Shown: positions 9,805-19,976 of the stretch, piece after piece | Layout of the letters: every line of letters starts with the position of its first letter | Numbering within the stretch: position 1 is the stretch's first letter | Assembly (NCBI RefSeq): GCF_000196255.1 | Contig: NC_006370.1 | Coordinates: 3,485,411 to 3,549,410, forward strand | Length of the DNA stretch: 64,000 nt | Direction of reading: 5' to 3' | Source: Photobacterium profundum SS9 | Lineage (GTDB): Bacteria; Pseudomonadota; Gammaproteobacteria; Enterobacterales; Vibrionaceae | Notes under the pieces: model-generated | Databases searched by the model: none | What the model was told of the DNA's origin: nothing | Seen by the model: the letters and a program-made list of their open reading frames with translations, nothing else | Made by a program: the position numbers and the translations under genes

Positions 9805-10935
9805 TTAGCTGACAAGGGCTAATAAAATACCAGCAGCAACCGCTGAACCTAATACCCCTGCAACATTCGGCCCCATTGCATGCATTAATAGGAAGTTTTG
9901 TGGGTTAGCTTCTAAGCCGACCTTATTCACTACACGTGCAGCCATAGGTACAGCAGAAACGCCCGCAGCACCAATCAATGGGTTGATGTCTTCCTTGCTG
10001 AAACGGTTAAGTAATTTAGCCATCAATACACCACCACCAGTACCTATACTGAATGCCACTGCGCCTAATAACAAAATACCCAAGGTTTCAAATTGTAAGA
10101 ACGTATCCGCTTCAAGCTTTGAACCCACGCCTAAACCCAACATGATCGTTACGATATTAATCAGTTCATTTTGAACCGTATTCGATAAACGATCGACCAC
10201 GCCAGATTCACGCATCAAGTTACCTAAACAGAACATACCGATTAATGGTGTTGCTGATGGTAAAAACAGAATAGTCATCAACAATACAGCCAACGGGAAG
10301 AGTACTTTCTCAGCCTTACTGACATGACGCAATTGCTGCATCTTAATTTGTCGTTCTTCCGGCGAGGTTAACGCTTTCATGATCGGAGGCTGAATAATCG
10401 GCACAAGAGCCATATAGCTATAAGCTGCTACGGCAATCGCCCCTAAGAGATCAGGCGCCAAACGACTGGCAAGAAATATTGCAGTTGGCCCATCTGCACC
10501 ACCAATAATCGCAATGGATGATGCATCTGCAAGTGTAAATTCCATTCCAGGAACAAGATTCAGTAAAATTGCACCAAATAAGGTAAAGAAAATACCAAAT
10601 TGAGCGGCTGCACCTAATAACAATGTTTTAGGGTTAGCGATCAATGCCCCGAAATCTGTCATTGCCCCCACGCCCATGAAGATCAATAACGGGAAAACAC
10701 CCGTTTCAATACCCACATGGTAGATGTAATACAATAATCCGCCCGGCTCGGTAAATCCCGAGTTAGGAATATTCGCAAGAATAGCGCCAAAGCCCATTGG
10801 CAATAACAGTAATGGTTCAAAGCCTTTACGAATAGCAAGAAACAGTAATCCACTGCCAACCAAAATCATGATGATTTGACCGAACTCAAAATTAGCTATC
10901 CCAGTCTCTGCCCAAAGTTTTAATAAACCGTCCAT
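9805..10935 (-). CDS. oadB: Oxaloacetate decarboxylase beta subunit, sodium pump
   Basis: The membrane subunit couples decarboxylation of the carboxybiotin formed by OadA to export of sodium ions. The 376-residue protein has about nine to eleven hydrophobic segments. It carries the conserved [10 protein letters not shown] motif (around residues 144-153), a region essential for sodium binding in this family, and the [19 protein letters not shown] segment near residue 310. The length equals that of other beta subunits. It is the last gene of the operon, nine bases after oadA, with a terminator downstream. Confidence 0.97.
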   Translation of the reverse strand: MDGLLKLWAETGIANFEFGQIIMILVGSGLLFLAIRKGFEPLLLLPMGFGAILANIPNSGFTEPGGLLYYIYHVGIETGVFPLLIFMGVGAMTDFGALIANPKTLLLGAAAQFGIFFTLFGAILLNLVPGMEFTLADASSIAIIGGADGPTAIFLASRLAPDLLGAIAVAAYSYMALVPIIQPPIMKALTSPEERQIKMQQLRHVSKAEKVLFPLAVLLMTILFLPSATPLIGMFCLGNLMRESGVVDRLSNTVQNELINIVTIMLGLGVGSKLEADTFLQFETLGILLLGAVAFSIGTGGGVLMAKLLNRFSKEDINPLIGAAGVSAVPMAARVVNKVGLEANPQNFLLMHAMGPNVAGVLGSAVAAGILLALVS

Positions 10936-10944
10936 GGTACCCTC

Positions 10945-12720
10945 TTACGCCAAACTTAATATTGGCGAACCAACCGAAACAGAATCACCCTCTTTAACAT
11001 GCAGTTCTTGAATGACACCATTACGTGCTGCACGGATTTCTGTTTCCATCTTCATCGCTTCAAGCACAATCAATACATCGCCTTCAGAGACTTGATTACC
11101 CGGCTTAACATTGATTTTAAAGATGCTTCCCGCTAAAGGCGCTGAAATATCTTCCGCATTACTCGCGACAGGCGTCGGCGAGGCTGCTGATGCTACCGGT
11201 GCAACACTCGAAAGTTCGCCACTTGGACCGACTTCTACGTTATAAACCTGCCCGTTAACTTTCACACTGTACGCTTCAATGCCGCTGGTAGAGGCGGCGG
11301 GTTTGGCAACTGGTGCAGTAACAGCAGATTCCACTTCAGGTACTGGTTCAAATGCTTCTGGGTTATTACGGTTTTTAAGGAACTTCAAACCAACTTGTGG
11401 GAATAACGCATACGTTAATACATCATCCACAGAGTCTTCAGCTAACTTGATATTGTCAGCTTCTGCTTTAGCCAGTAGGTTGTCCGTTAGGATTGAGAGT
11501 TCATCAGCAATAAGATCAGCAGGGCGACATGTGATAGGTTCAGCGCCTTCAAGCACTCGAGCCTGAAGCTCTGCATTCACTGGCGCAGGCGCTTTACCAT
11601 ATTCACCTTTCAGTATGCCAGCCGTTTCTTTCGCAATGTTCTTGTAGCGCTCACCCGTAAGCACATTCAATACCGCTTGAGTACCAACAATCTGCGATGT
11701 CGGTGTTACCAAAGGAATAAAGCCAAGATCCTTACGAACTCGAGGGATCTCTGCTAATACTTCATCAAAACGATCAGCAGCACCTTGCTCTTTTAACTGG
11801 CCTTCCATGTTAGTCAGCATGCCACCAGGCACTTGCGCAAGAAGAATTCGGGCATCAACACCTTTCAAGCTACCTTCAAATTTCGCATATTTTTTACGAA
11901 CTTCACGGAAGTAAGTCGCAATAGGTTCAATCTGCTGCAGATCTAAGTTGGTATCACGTTCTGTGCCTTCCAGCATCGCAATGACAGTTTCGGTAGGTGT
12001 ATGGCCATACGTTTGGCTCATTGAAGAAATAGCCGTATCAAGAATATCTAAACCAGCTTCTACCGCTTTTACTGCAGTTGCTGCAGACAATCCCGTTGTT
12101 GCATGGCAATGAAGGGCAAGCGGTACATCACATGATGCTTTAATGCGTTTAACTAACTCTTCTGCTTCATAAGGCTTAAGCAGACCAGACATGTCTTTAA
12201 TACAAATAGAATGACAACCAAGATCTTCTAAGCGCTTAGCTAAATCAGTCCATGTATCTAAATTGTGCACAGGGCTTGTTGTGTATGAAATAGTACCTTG
12301 AGCATGAGCACCAACATCGATTGTTGATTTCACCGCTTTTTCAAAGTTACGTACATCATTCATTGCATCAAAAATACGGAATACATCCATACCATTTGCA
12401 TGGGCACGTTCAACAAACTTCTCGACCACGTCATCGCCATAGTGGCGATACCCCAATAGATTTTGCCCACGTAGCAACATTTGCATCGGTGTTTTAGGCA
12501 TCGCTTGTTTTAAAGCTCGTAAGCGTTCCCATGGGTCTTCACCCAAAAAACGAATGCATGAATCAAATGTTGCTCCACCCCATGTTTCAAGGGACCAATA
12601 CCCCACGTTGTCTAACTGCTCTGCGATTGGCAGCATATCTTCAATACGCATGCGGGTAGCAAACAGTGACTGGTGAGCATCACGTAATACAACGTCAGTG
12701 ATAGCTAAAGGCTTAGACAT
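10945..12720 (-). CDS. oadA: Oxaloacetate decarboxylase alpha subunit
   Basis: The soluble biotin-dependent carboxyltransferase removes the carboxyl group of oxaloacetate onto biotin, giving pyruvate. The 591-residue protein has an N-terminal HMGL-like TIM barrel ([11 protein letters not shown] metal-binding motif near residues 9-19), a conserved carboxylase domain (about 290-460), an alanine/proline linker and a C-terminal biotinyl domain. The biotin lysine is Lys557 in EAMKMETE. It lies 43 bases downstream of oadG and nine bases ahead of oadB. Allows fermentation of citrate or oxaloacetate-generating substrates in sodium-rich habitats. Confidence 0.98.
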   Translation of the reverse strand: MSKPLAITDVVLRDAHQSLFATRMRIEDMLPIAEQLDNVGYWSLETWGGATFDSCIRFLGEDPWERLRALKQAMPKTPMQMLLRGQNLLGYRHYGDDVVEKFVERAHANGMDVFRIFDAMNDVRNFEKAVKSTIDVGAHAQGTISYTTSPVHNLDTWTDLAKRLEDLGCHSICIKDMSGLLKPYEAEELVKRIKASCDVPLALHCHATTGLSAATAVKAVEAGLDILDTAISSMSQTYGHTPTETVIAMLEGTERDTNLDLQQIEPIATYFREVRKKYAKFEGSLKGVDARILLAQVPGGMLTNMEGQLKEQGAADRFDEVLAEIPRVRKDLGFIPLVTPTSQIVGTQAVLNVLTGERYKNIAKETAGILKGEYGKAPAPVNAELQARVLEGAEPITCRPADLIADELSILTDNLLAKAEADNIKLAEDSVDDVLTYALFPQVGLKFLKNRNNPEAFEPVPEVESAVTAPVAKPAASTSGIEAYSVKVNGQVYNVEVGPSGELSSVAPVASAASPTPVASNAEDISAPLAGSIFKINVKPGNQVSEGDVLIVLEAMKMETEIRAARNGVIQELHVKEGDSVSVGSPILSLA

Positions 12721-12763
12721 GATCGAAAACTCCTTGTAAGTGTAATTAGCCTATAAATCATTT

Positions 12764-13012
12764 TTAGGCGTTACGTAGACGATACAGATGTACCGCGGCA
12801 GATATTGCTGCCACAACGTCAGGTTGAACCCCTGCATGATTTGACTCAGCCTTTGTCATAGGCTTTGGAATTGATACTGCATCTGCAGGTGCCAGTTTTG
12901 ACAAAAGTTGAACTAAATAGATTAAGGTGCTCAGAAATACAAAAACCACAAACATGCCAGTTAACATGATTGTTGCTGCTTCCTGTAGCAAACTTCCTAA
13001 ATCAGCCATCAT
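12764..13012 (-). CDS. oadG: Oxaloacetate decarboxylase gamma subunit
   Basis: The small membrane subunit that holds the alpha and beta subunits together and helps decarboxylation. The 82-residue protein has one N-terminal transmembrane helix (about residues 12-36) and a polar tail, as expected. The name rests on size, topology and its place as the first gene of oadGAB. The start is one of two tandem ATG codons with an AGGAAT-like site upstream. Confidence 0.92.
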   Translation of the reverse strand: MMADLGSLLQEAATIMLTGMFVVFVFLSTLIYLVQLLSKLAPADAVSIPKPMTKAESNHAGVQPDVVAAISAAVHLYRLRNA

Positions 13013-13514
13013 AGATTCCTTTCATTATTTTGTGACTGGTGCATTAAGGATTATCACGACATGAAAAAATAAGTCAAATTTATTAACAATATCACTCCAT
13101 ATAGTTGAAGATTGTACTCATTTTTACCTATCCAATAAGAAAATAGTGATAAAACAGTCTATTTCTCATAAATCGTAGAAAAACAAGTCACTCACAGTGC
13201 CTACTATCATTAAATAAATCAACAACAAGCCATATAAAACAACATATAAAGCGCCACAAATTACGCTTACGTTAACGTAAGGTTAATAAAAGGAATTGGA
13301 TTTTTTAATCGAAAATAATGTTAAATCAAACAATTACAAATAACTGATGAAAAGTGCGATTACATTCACAAAACTTATTGTTATTTAATATAAAAAATCA
13401 ATTTGATGACCTTTTTATAGGCTCCATAAGCTTTTAGTATCGCTAAAAAGAAAATAATAATGCAGTGTTATAGAGGTAGGTGGTATTGGGGATAGAATAT
13501 CAAAATTTAGATAC
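13013..13514. other. AT-rich upstream region of oadGAB
   Basis: About 500 bases without a gene. Holds the oadGAB promoter region (not resolved) and a perfect 16-bp palindrome (listed separately). No coding signal was seen on either strand. Confidence 0.7.
13266..13281. promoter_or_regulatory. Perfect 16-bp palindrome, candidate operator
   Basis: CTTACGTTAACGTAAG is its own reverse complement. On the minus strand it lies between TTAACC and TAATTT with an 18-base spacer, an arrangement reminiscent of MerR-family promoters. It is 254 bases upstream of oadG. The binding protein is unknown, and the reading as an oad operator is inference. Confidence 0.45.
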
Positions 13515-13541
13515 AAAAAAGCCCAGCCGAAGCTGAGCTTT
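13515..13541 (-). terminator. Terminator of the tRNA array
   Basis: On the minus strand AAAGCTCAGC and GCTGGGCTTT pair around a TTCG tetraloop, followed by a T run. It lies six bases past the last tRNA-Arg. Confidence 0.93.
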
Positions 13542-13547
13542 AAATGA

Positions 13548-13624
13548 TGGTGCACGCGGGAGGATTCGAACCTCCGACCGCCTGGTTCGTAGCCAAGTAC
13601 TCTATCCAGCTGAGCTACGCGTGC
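13548..13624 (-). tRNA. tRNA-Arg(ACG), copy 1 (promoter-distal)
   Basis: 77 nt with CCA encoded. The acceptor stem is GCACGCG/CGCGTGC and the anticodon loop CTACGAA gives anticodon ACG (inosine-modified in bacteria, reads CGU, CGC, CGA). Last gene of the array before the terminator. Confidence 0.98.
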
Positions 13625-13681
13625 ACTAATTCTGTTTTACCATAACGACAATCACGAAACATTGTCACTGCGTTTAAATGA

Positions 13682-13758
13682 TGGTGCACGCGGGAGGATT
13701 CGAACCTCCGACCGCCTGGTTCGTAGCCAAGTACTCTATCCAGCTGAGCTACGCGTGC
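13682..13758 (-). tRNA. tRNA-Arg(ACG), copy 2
   Basis: Same 77-nt gene as the neighbouring copies, with CCA encoded and anticodon ACG; exactly 134 bases from the copies on either side. Confidence 0.98.
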
Positions 13759-13815
13759 ACTAATTCTGTTTTACCATAACGACAATCACGAAACATTGTC
13801 ACTGCGTTTAAATGA

Positions 13816-13892
13816 TGGTGCACGCGGGAGGATTCGAACCTCCGACCGCCTGGTTCGTAGCCAAGTACTCTATCCAGCTGAGCTACGCGTGC
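13816..13892 (-). tRNA. tRNA-Arg(ACG), copy 3
   Basis: Same 77-nt sequence, anticodon ACG, CCA encoded. Part of the 134-base tandem repeat; the spacer differs from the next by single bases. Confidence 0.98.
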
Positions 13893-13949
13893 ACTAATTC
13901 TGTTTTACCACAACGACAATCACGAAATACTGTCACTGCGTTTAAATGA

Positions 13950-14026
13950 TGGTGCACGCGGGAGGATTCGAACCTCCGACCGCCTGGTTCGTAGCCAAGT
14001 ACTCTATCCAGCTGAGCTACGCGTGC
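13950..14026 (-). tRNA. tRNA-Arg(ACG), copy 4
   Basis: Same 77-nt sequence, anticodon ACG, CCA encoded, in the 134-base tandem repeat. The spacer on its left (before 13950) reads AAATACTG where others have AAACATTG. Confidence 0.98.
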
Positions 14027-14083
14027 ACTAATTCTGTTTTACCACAACGACAATCACGAAACATTGTCACTGCGTTTAAATGA

Positions 14084-14160
14084 TGGTGCACGCGGGAGGA
14101 TTCGAACCTCCGACCGCCTGGTTCGTAGCCAAGTACTCTATCCAGCTGAGCTACGCGTGC
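14084..14160 (-). tRNA. tRNA-Arg(ACG), copy 5
   Basis: Same 77-nt sequence, anticodon ACG, CCA encoded, in the 134-base tandem repeat. Confidence 0.98.
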
Positions 14161-14217
14161 ACTAATTCTGTTTTACCACAACGACAATCACGAAACATTG
14201 TCACTGCGTTTAAATGA

Positions 14218-14294
14218 TGGTGCACGCGGGAGGATTCGAACCTCCGACCGCCTGGTTCGTAGCCAAGTACTCTATCCAGCTGAGCTACGCGTGC
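14218..14294 (-). tRNA. tRNA-Arg(ACG), copy 6
   Basis: Same 77-nt sequence, anticodon ACG, CCA encoded, in the 134-base tandem repeat. Confidence 0.98.
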
Positions 14295-14351
14295 ACTAAT
14301 TCTGTTTTACCACAACGACAATCACGAAACATTGTCACTGCGTTTAAATGA

Positions 14352-14428
14352 TGGTGCACGCGGGAGGATTCGAACCTCCGACCGCCTGGTTCGTAGCCAA
14401 GTACTCTATCCAGCTGAGCTACGCGTGC
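14352..14428 (-). tRNA. tRNA-Arg(ACG), copy 7
   Basis: Same 77-nt sequence, anticodon ACG, CCA encoded. Its upstream spacer changes to the longer type that also separates the Arg and Ser genes in the 271-base repeat. Confidence 0.98.
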
Positions 14429-14518
14429 ACTGATGTTGCTTTACTTATCTTCCGGCTAAGAAAGATACTTATTAAAACGAGTCGACTACTAAGTAGCACA
14501 CTAGCGTTAACGAAAGAA

Positions 14519-14610
14519 TGGCGGTGAAGGAGGGATTCGAACCCTCGATACGGGATAAACCATATACTCCCTTAGCAGGGGAGCGCCTTCAGCCTCTCGG
14601 CCACCTCACC
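14519..14610 (-). tRNA. tRNA-Ser(GCU), copy 1
   Basis: 92 nt with a long variable arm typical of serine tRNAs, acceptor GGTGAGG, anticodon loop CTGCTAA giving GCU (reads AGC/AGU), CCA encoded. Part of a 271-base Arg-Ser repeat. Confidence 0.98.
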
Positions 14611-14622
14611 ACACGAATTAGA

Positions 14623-14699
14623 TGGTGCACGCGGGAGGATTCGAACCTCCGACCGCCTGGTTCGTAGCCAAGTACTCTATCCAGCTGAGCTACGCGTGC
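14623..14699 (-). tRNA. tRNA-Arg(ACG), copy 8
   Basis: Same 77-nt sequence, anticodon ACG, CCA encoded. Only 12 bases separate it from tRNA-Ser copy 1. Confidence 0.98.
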
Positions 14700-14789
14700 A
14701 CTGATGTTGCTTTACTTATCTTCCGGCTAAGAAAGATACTTATTAAAACGAGTCGACTACTAAGTAGCACACTAGCGTTAACGAAAGAA

Positions 14790-14881
14790 TGGCGGTGAAG
14801 GAGGGATTCGAACCCTCGATACGGGATAAACCATATACTCCCTTAGCAGGGGAGCGCCTTCAGCCTCTCGGCCACCTCACC
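14790..14881 (-). tRNA. tRNA-Ser(GCU), copy 2
   Basis: Same 92-nt gene as copy 1, anticodon GCU, exactly 271 bases away, so the Ser-spacer-Arg unit was duplicated as a block. Confidence 0.98.
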
Positions 14882-14893
14882 ACACGAATTAGA

Positions 14894-14970
14894 TGGTGCA
14901 CGCGGGAGGATTCGAACCTCCGACCGCCTGGTTCGTAGCCAAGTACTCTATCCAGCTGAGCTACGCGTGC
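14894..14970 (-). tRNA. tRNA-Arg(ACG), copy 9
   Basis: Same 77-nt sequence, anticodon ACG, CCA encoded; second Arg of the 271-base block repeat. Confidence 0.98.
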
Positions 14971-15027
14971 ACTAATTCTGTTTTACTACAACGACAATCA
15001 TGAAACATTGTCACTGCGTTTAAATGA

Positions 15028-15104
15028 TGGTGCACGCGGGAGGATTCGAACCTCCGACCGCCTGGTTCGTAGCCAAGTACTCTATCCAGCTGAGCTACGC
15101 GTGC
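15028..15104 (-). tRNA. tRNA-Arg(ACG), copy 10
   Basis: Same 77-nt sequence, anticodon ACG, CCA encoded; 134 bases from copy 9. Confidence 0.98.
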
Positions 15105-15142
15105 ACTGATGTTGCTTTTCCACAATGCCATTAAAAAGATAA

Positions 15143-15234
15143 TGGCGGTGAAGGAGGGATTCGAACCCTCGATACGGGATAAACCATATACTCCCTTAGC
15201 AGGGGAGCGCCTTCAGCCTCTCGGCCACCTCACC
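15143..15234 (-). tRNA. tRNA-Ser(GCU), copy 3 (promoter-proximal)
   Basis: 92 nt, anticodon GCU, CCA encoded. First gene of the array in the direction of transcription, downstream of csrA. The presumed array promoter lies between here and the csrA terminator; I could not place its hexamers. Confidence 0.98.
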
Positions 15235-15391
15235 GTGTTTCGGGGGCTCATATTACTGCCAGCCAAAAATAAGTCAAACACTTTATTGCCAAAAAACAGC
15301 AATCGCAGCACGCATGCACACTTAATAGCCAACAAGGCAACTAAACCAACGTAACTATCGAAATGTTTGGCATATTTCCGTCAAAGCTAAC

Positions 15392-15420
15392 AAAAAAGGC
15401 CAGCATAATATAGCCGACCT
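15392..15420 (-). terminator. Terminator of csrA
   Basis: On the minus strand AGGTCGGC and GCTGGCCT pair (two G-T pairs) around a short AT loop, followed by six T. It lies just past the csrA stop. Confidence 0.82.
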
Positions 15421-15427
15421 ATTTGAA

Positions 15428-15625
15428 TTAGAAGTTACCAGTACCTTGAGTTCCGTTTTCTTTTTCTGCTTGAATTCGCATGTAGATTTCTTCACGGTGA
15501 ACAGACACTTCTTTAGGTGCGTTAACACCAATGCGAACTTGGTTACCCTTAACACCAAGTACAGTAACTGTTACTTCATCACCAATCATTAGCGTTTCAC
15601 CAACGCGACGAGTCAAAATTAGCAT
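15428..15625 (-). CDS. csrA: Carbon storage regulator CsrA
   Basis: An RNA-binding protein that binds GGA motifs in mRNA leaders and controls carbon metabolism, motility and virulence traits. The 65-residue protein is full length and shows the invariant [16 protein letters not shown] start with the RNA-contacting Arg6/Arg7 and the [10 protein letters not shown] block with Arg44. It sits between an aspartokinase gene and the Ser/Arg tRNA array, the standard Vibrionaceae context. BarA, coded at 38.7 kb, is the sensor that in relatives controls the small RNAs that titrate CsrA. Confidence 0.98.
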   Translation of the reverse strand: MLILTRRVGETLMIGDEVTVTVLGVKGNQVRIGVNAPKEVSVHREEIYMRIQAEKENGTQGTGNF

Positions 15626-15710
15626 TCGTGTGCTCCTTGAGTTATCTCAGTTTTATAAGAATTAATAGTTATTATCCAGCAAAATTTACGATAGCGTAAA
15701 TGGTCTCAGC

Positions 15711-16889
15711 TCAATAAATAGCGAGAAGTGGTGGATTATCCAGCCTTTGCTGGTCTACCACAAACCTTTTGTGGATGATATTAACAGCCAACTTATGATT
15801 ATCTTTATCTATCAAAAAAGAAAGACAATCGGTTTGTTGCTGATTATTGTGCACAATAATACCTGCTTCTGATAAGAAAATACGAATTTCATCCGAATAT
15901 TCCAATATATCATTCCCTATCATAGATAGAGTCGAAACATCACCAATATGGCGCATTTTTTCATCTAACACTAGCCTAAGTCGTGCTAAATCGTCATTTG
16001 AAGCAACAATTTGTGTGGAATCTGCTTTTGCAGTCACACTCCAAACGTTTACCCCAAATAAACTTAATTGTCTTTGCAGTTCTTCTTTCGAGAGCTCAAC
16101 ATCTAACAATACTTGGTTACCTAAAATGGCAATACCAACAATAGAAGATGTTGACGCTATATCAAAAGTTACAAGTGTGCCCTCCCCATCATCAAACGAC
16201 GAAAGCACCCGTAAAGGAACACTGTGCTGAAGAGCATACTCAACTGACTGTAACTGTAGCACTTTAGCACCTTTACTCGCCATTGTTCTCATATGCTCAA
16301 AATGAACCACATCTAAACGTTTGGCATCAGGCACTAAACGAGGGTCTGTCGAATAGACCCCGTCTACATCTGTAAATATTTGGCATTCAGTTGCATTCAA
16401 AGCGCTCGCAATCGCAACGGCAGTCATATCTGAACCGCCTCTCCCTAAGGTCGTGATATTGTTATCACTATCACGCCCTTGAAAGCCTGCCACAACAACA
16501 ACGTTATCTTGTTCAAGTAACGCTGTTAAACGCTCTGTCTCAACGTCTGTGATACTGGCATTATTAAATACATTATCCGTTCGAATAGTCACTTGATCAG
16601 CAATTAAGGATTGCGCCTTAATGCCTCGCCTATTCAAAGCCATCGCAAGTAAAGCAATAGACACTTGCTCACCCGCTGATAATAAGACATCCAACTCTCT
16701 CGCCGTTGGAATCTCATCAATTTGTTTTGCCAACCCTAACAAGCGATTTGTCTCACCGGCCATGGCTGACAATACAACAACTATCTGATGACCTTGCTGA
16801 TATGTTTTCATTACACGATCAGCTACAGCTTCAATTCGGTCAATACTACCTACCGACGTACCACCAAACTTCTGCACTAATAATGTCAC
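15711..16889 (-). CDS. Aspartate kinase
   Basis: Phosphorylates L-aspartate, the first step to lysine, threonine, methionine and diaminopimelate. The 392-residue protein has the kinase signature VQKFGGTSVGS at residues 5-15, the GRGGSDMTAVA substrate motif near 150-160 and two C-terminal ACT regions (about 255-390) for feedback control. It is a stand-alone kinase with no homoserine dehydrogenase fusion. A GTG start follows GAGAGGTGAA. It lies 16 bases after alaS and before csrA, the usual alaS-aspartokinase-csrA order. Which end product inhibits it cannot be told from sequence. Confidence 0.94.
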   Translation of the reverse strand: MTLLVQKFGGTSVGSIDRIEAVADRVMKTYQQGHQIVVVLSAMAGETNRLLGLAKQIDEIPTARELDVLLSAGEQVSIALLAMALNRRGIKAQSLIADQVTIRTDNVFNNASITDVETERLTALLEQDNVVVVAGFQGRDSDNNITTLGRGGSDMTAVAIASALNATECQIFTDVDGVYSTDPRLVPDAKRLDVVHFEHMRTMASKGAKVLQLQSVEYALQHSVPLRVLSSFDDGEGTLVTFDIASTSSIVGIAILGNQVLLDVELSKEELQRQLSLFGVNVWSVTAKADSTQIVASNDDLARLRLVLDEKMRHIGDVSTLSMIGNDILEYSDEIRIFLSEAGIIVHNNQQQTDCLSFLIDKDNHKLAVNIIHKRFVVDQQRLDNPPLLAIY

Positions 16890-16905
16890 TTCACCTCTCC
16901 AATAT

Positions 16906-19527
16906 TTACAGTTTTTCAGTTAACCAAGGAGTAACTGATTCAAGAGCCGCAGGTAATGCTGCGGCATCGGTGCCGCCAGCTTGAGCCATGTCAGGACGAC
17001 CGCCACCTTTACCACCAACTTGCTGAGCAACCATGTTAACAAGCTCACCCGCTTTTACTTTGCCAGTGAGATCTTTCGTTACACCAACGATCAAGCCAAC
17101 TTTATCGCCACTCACGTTACCAAGCACGACGATACCGCTGCCTAACTTATTCTTTATTTCATCGAGCATGCCACGCAGTGCTTTATTGTCAGCGCCATCA
17201 AGCTGAGTTATCAATACTTTCACACCATTGATTTCTTTCGCTTGATCAAGCAAACCAGCACTTTCTTGTGCGGCAAGCTTATCTTGAAGCTGCTGAATAT
17301 CTTTTTCTAATTGCTTGCTGTGTGCCAGTAACGCACTCACTTTTGTCGCAACAGAAGCAGCATCAGATTTAACAATACTTGCCGTTTCAGATAGCAATGC
17401 TTCTTGTGCATGTAATGCATCAATAGCCGCAGCACCCGTTACCGCTTCAATACGACGAATACCAGCTGCAATACCACCTTCAGAGGTGATTTTAAACAAA
17501 CCAATATCACCGGTATTTTTCGCGTGAATACCACCACATAGCTCAGTTGAAAACTCACCCATGCTAAGTACGCGTACTTCATCATCGTATTTTTCGCCAA
17601 ACAGTGCCATTGCACCTTTTTGCTTAGCCGATTCAATATCCATAATGTTGGTATCGATACTGTGGTTTAAACGAATTTGTTCATTAACAACACGTTCGAT
17701 TTCACGCAATTGCTCAGGCTTAACAGCTTCAAGGTTAGAGAAGTCAAAACGCAGTGCGTCAGGCTTAACTAATGAGCCTTTCTGAGCAACGTGCTCACCA
17801 AGCAAATTACGCAATGCAGAGTGCAGTAAGTGTGTTGCTGAGTGGTTCAATGTAATCGCTGTGCGACGGACTACATCAACTTGAGCTTCAAGTTTATCGC
17901 CAACGTTAAGCGCACCTTGTACTAGTGACCCTTGATGACCGATTGCAGCGCCGAACTTTTGCGTATCAGACACATTAAACACTGTGTTTTCTGCTGTTAG
18001 AACACCAGCATCACCACACTGACCGCCAGACTCTGCATAGAACGGCGTGTTATCAAGGATGATTAATGCATCTTCACCTGCAAGAATGCTATCAACCGCT
18101 TCACCATCACGGTAAAGCGCAACGATGCTACTTTGTGCAGCAGTGCCAGTGTAGCCACAGAACTCAGTGTTAACGTCTACTTTGATTGATTCATTGTAAT
18201 CAACACCAAACTTACCCGCTTCACGCGCGCGTTGACGTTGTGCTTCCATTGCATTGTTGAAGCCTTCTTCATCAATGGTGAAATCACGCTCACGTGCAAC
18301 ATCGTTGGTTAAATCTGCAGGGAACCCATAGGTGTCATACAGTTTAAATACTGTTTCGCCATCAAGCTCTTTGCCGCTTAAGTTATCTAAAGCGTCATTC
18401 AAGATTGTCAAACCACGATCAAGTGTACGACCAAAGTTGTCTTCTTCGATTTTTAAGATTTTTTCAACAAGCGCTTGTCGTTTCTTCAGCTCATCACCAG
18501 CCGTGCCCATAATTTCAGCTAAAGGACCGACTAGCTTGTAGAAGAATGCACCGCTTGCGCCTAATTTATTACCGTGGCGCACTGCACGACGAATAATACG
18601 GCGAAGCACATAACCACGGCCTTCGTTTGAAGGCATTACACCATCAACGATCAAAAATGCACATGAACGAATATGGTCAGCCACAACGCGTAATGATTGA
18701 TTAGACAAATCTTCGTAACCAATCACTTCTGCAGACTTTTTAATTAATGTCTGGAAGATATCAATTTCATAGTTAGAGTGAACACCTTGCATAATTGCAG
18801 CAATACGCTCAATACCCATGCCAGTATCAACAGAAGGCTTTGGTAACGGCTCCATCGTACCGTCAGCTTGACGATTAAATTGCATGAATACGTTGTTCCA
18901 GATCTCGATGAAACGGTCACCATCTTCTTCTGGTGTACCCGGACGACCGCCCCATATGTGCTCACCGTGATCATAGAAAATTTCACTACAAGGACCACAA
19001 GGACCTGTGTCACCCATCTGCCAGAAGTTATCTGACGCGTACGGTGCACCCTTGTTGTCGCCGATGCGTACGATGCGATCGGCAGGGATACCCATTTCTT
19101 TATTCCAGATGTCGAATGCTTCGTCATCTGTTTCGTAAATCGTTACCAATAGGCGATCTTGTGGTAATCCCAATACATCCGTTAAAAATTCCCAAGCATA
19201 CTTAATCGCATCTTGCTTGAAATAATCACCGAAGCTGAAGTTACCCAGCATTTCAAAGAAAGTATGGTGACGGGCTGTAAAGCCAACATTTTCTAGATCA
19301 TTGTGCTTACCACCAGCACGTACACAGCGTTGAGCAGTTGTCGCTCGAGTGTAGCTGCGCTTTTCAATACCTAGAAAAGTATCTTTAAATTGATTCATAC
19401 CTGCATTGGTAAACAACAACGTTGGGTCGTTGGCAGGTACAAGAGAAGAGCTCTCCACTATTTGGTGGCCTTTGCTCTCAAAAAACGCTAGAAACGCACG
19501 GCGAATCTCATCAGTGCTCATGTACAT
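16906..19527 (-). CDS. alaS: Alanyl-tRNA synthetase
   Basis: Charges tRNA-Ala. The 873-residue protein has the class II catalytic domain (motif 1/2 region with [12 protein letters not shown] and [16 protein letters not shown]), the tRNA-recognition domain, an editing domain with the zinc motif NHSATHLLH and the later CGGIH, and a C-terminal DHHA1/C-Ala domain ending [13 protein letters not shown] chose the ATG giving [12 protein letters not shown], preceded by AGGA at seven bases. An in-frame start 33 codons upstream would add residues not found in the family. Confidence 0.98.
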   Translation of the reverse strand: MYMSTDEIRRAFLAFFESKGHQIVESSSLVPANDPTLLFTNAGMNQFKDTFLGIEKRSYTRATTAQRCVRAGGKHNDLENVGFTARHHTFFEMLGNFSFGDYFKQDAIKYAWEFLTDVLGLPQDRLLVTIYETDDEAFDIWNKEMGIPADRIVRIGDNKGAPYASDNFWQMGDTGPCGPCSEIFYDHGEHIWGGRPGTPEEDGDRFIEIWNNVFMQFNRQADGTMEPLPKPSVDTGMGIERIAAIMQGVHSNYEIDIFQTLIKKSAEVIGYEDLSNQSLRVVADHIRSCAFLIVDGVMPSNEGRGYVLRRIIRRAVRHGNKLGASGAFFYKLVGPLAEIMGTAGDELKKRQALVEKILKIEEDNFGRTLDRGLTILNDALDNLSGKELDGETVFKLYDTYGFPADLTNDVARERDFTIDEEGFNNAMEAQRQRAREAGKFGVDYNESIKVDVNTEFCGYTGTAAQSSIVALYRDGEAVDSILAGEDALIILDNTPFYAESGGQCGDAGVLTAENTVFNVSDTQKFGAAIGHQGSLVQGALNVGDKLEAQVDVVRRTAITLNHSATHLLHSALRNLLGEHVAQKGSLVKPDALRFDFSNLEAVKPEQLREIERVVNEQIRLNHSIDTNIMDIESAKQKGAMALFGEKYDDEVRVLSMGEFSTELCGGIHAKNTGDIGLFKITSEGGIAAGIRRIEAVTGAAAIDALHAQEALLSETASIVKSDAASVATKVSALLAHSKQLEKDIQQLQDKLAAQESAGLLDQAKEINGVKVLITQLDGADNKALRGMLDEIKNKLGSGIVVLGNVSGDKVGLIVGVTKDLTGKVKAGELVNMVAQQVGGKGGGRPDMAQAGGTDAAALPAALESVTPWLTEKL

Positions 19528-19976
19528 TGGGAAATCCTGAATAGATGCTTTATAGAAACCAGAATTATCGCCTTTAAGCGATAGTATCGGACTAAGATAA
19601 AATTTTTGGCGGTCATTGTAAAACAACCACTGTGGGTACGGGAAATATTATGTTAAAAAATAGCGTAAATAATGGCATCTTAGCCGCTAAATATACGGTT
19701 GATTACGGAAAGGAGGTTGTATGACTGCTGTTATACCCAATTGTTATAATTGATTTCAGGTTACTCATCATCTCGAATATGCATACCAATCAACATCGCA
19801 CTCTTCATCGCCGCTTGTTTCGCTGATGTTTTATGGGGGGCTATTCTTTGTTATAGTTAATCCCAATAAACAAAAAGCGGGCTTTGTATATACTACAAAG
19901 CCCACTTTCTTATTTATTTATAAAAAACTTAATTCAAGAAGAGATGCATCTTCATGTTACAGCTGTTTCATCACTA
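19528..19976. other. alaS-recA gap without recX
   Basis: A 449-base stretch that holds the recA terminator and the alaS upstream region. In vibrios the RecA regulator gene recX normally lies here; no recX-like reading frame is visible in any frame. Confidence 0.75.
19872..19910 (-). terminator. Terminator of recA
   Basis: On the minus strand AAGTGGGCTTTGTA and TACAAAGCCCGCTT pair nearly perfectly, followed by TTTTTG. The long stem just past recA also explains the separation of recA from alaS. Confidence 0.88.

Noticed and set aside
13548..15234. Regularly spaced repeats that might suggest a CRISPR array
   Set aside because: The repeat units are complete tRNA genes with cloverleaf stems and CCA ends; spacers are nearly identical, not unique.
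15355..15558. 67-residue frame on the minus strand partly overlapping csrA
   Set aside because: It is an alternate frame within and after csrA, with no homology or ribosome binding site.
18744..19127. 127-codon frame within alaS
   Set aside because: Same-strand alternate frame of a highly conserved gene.
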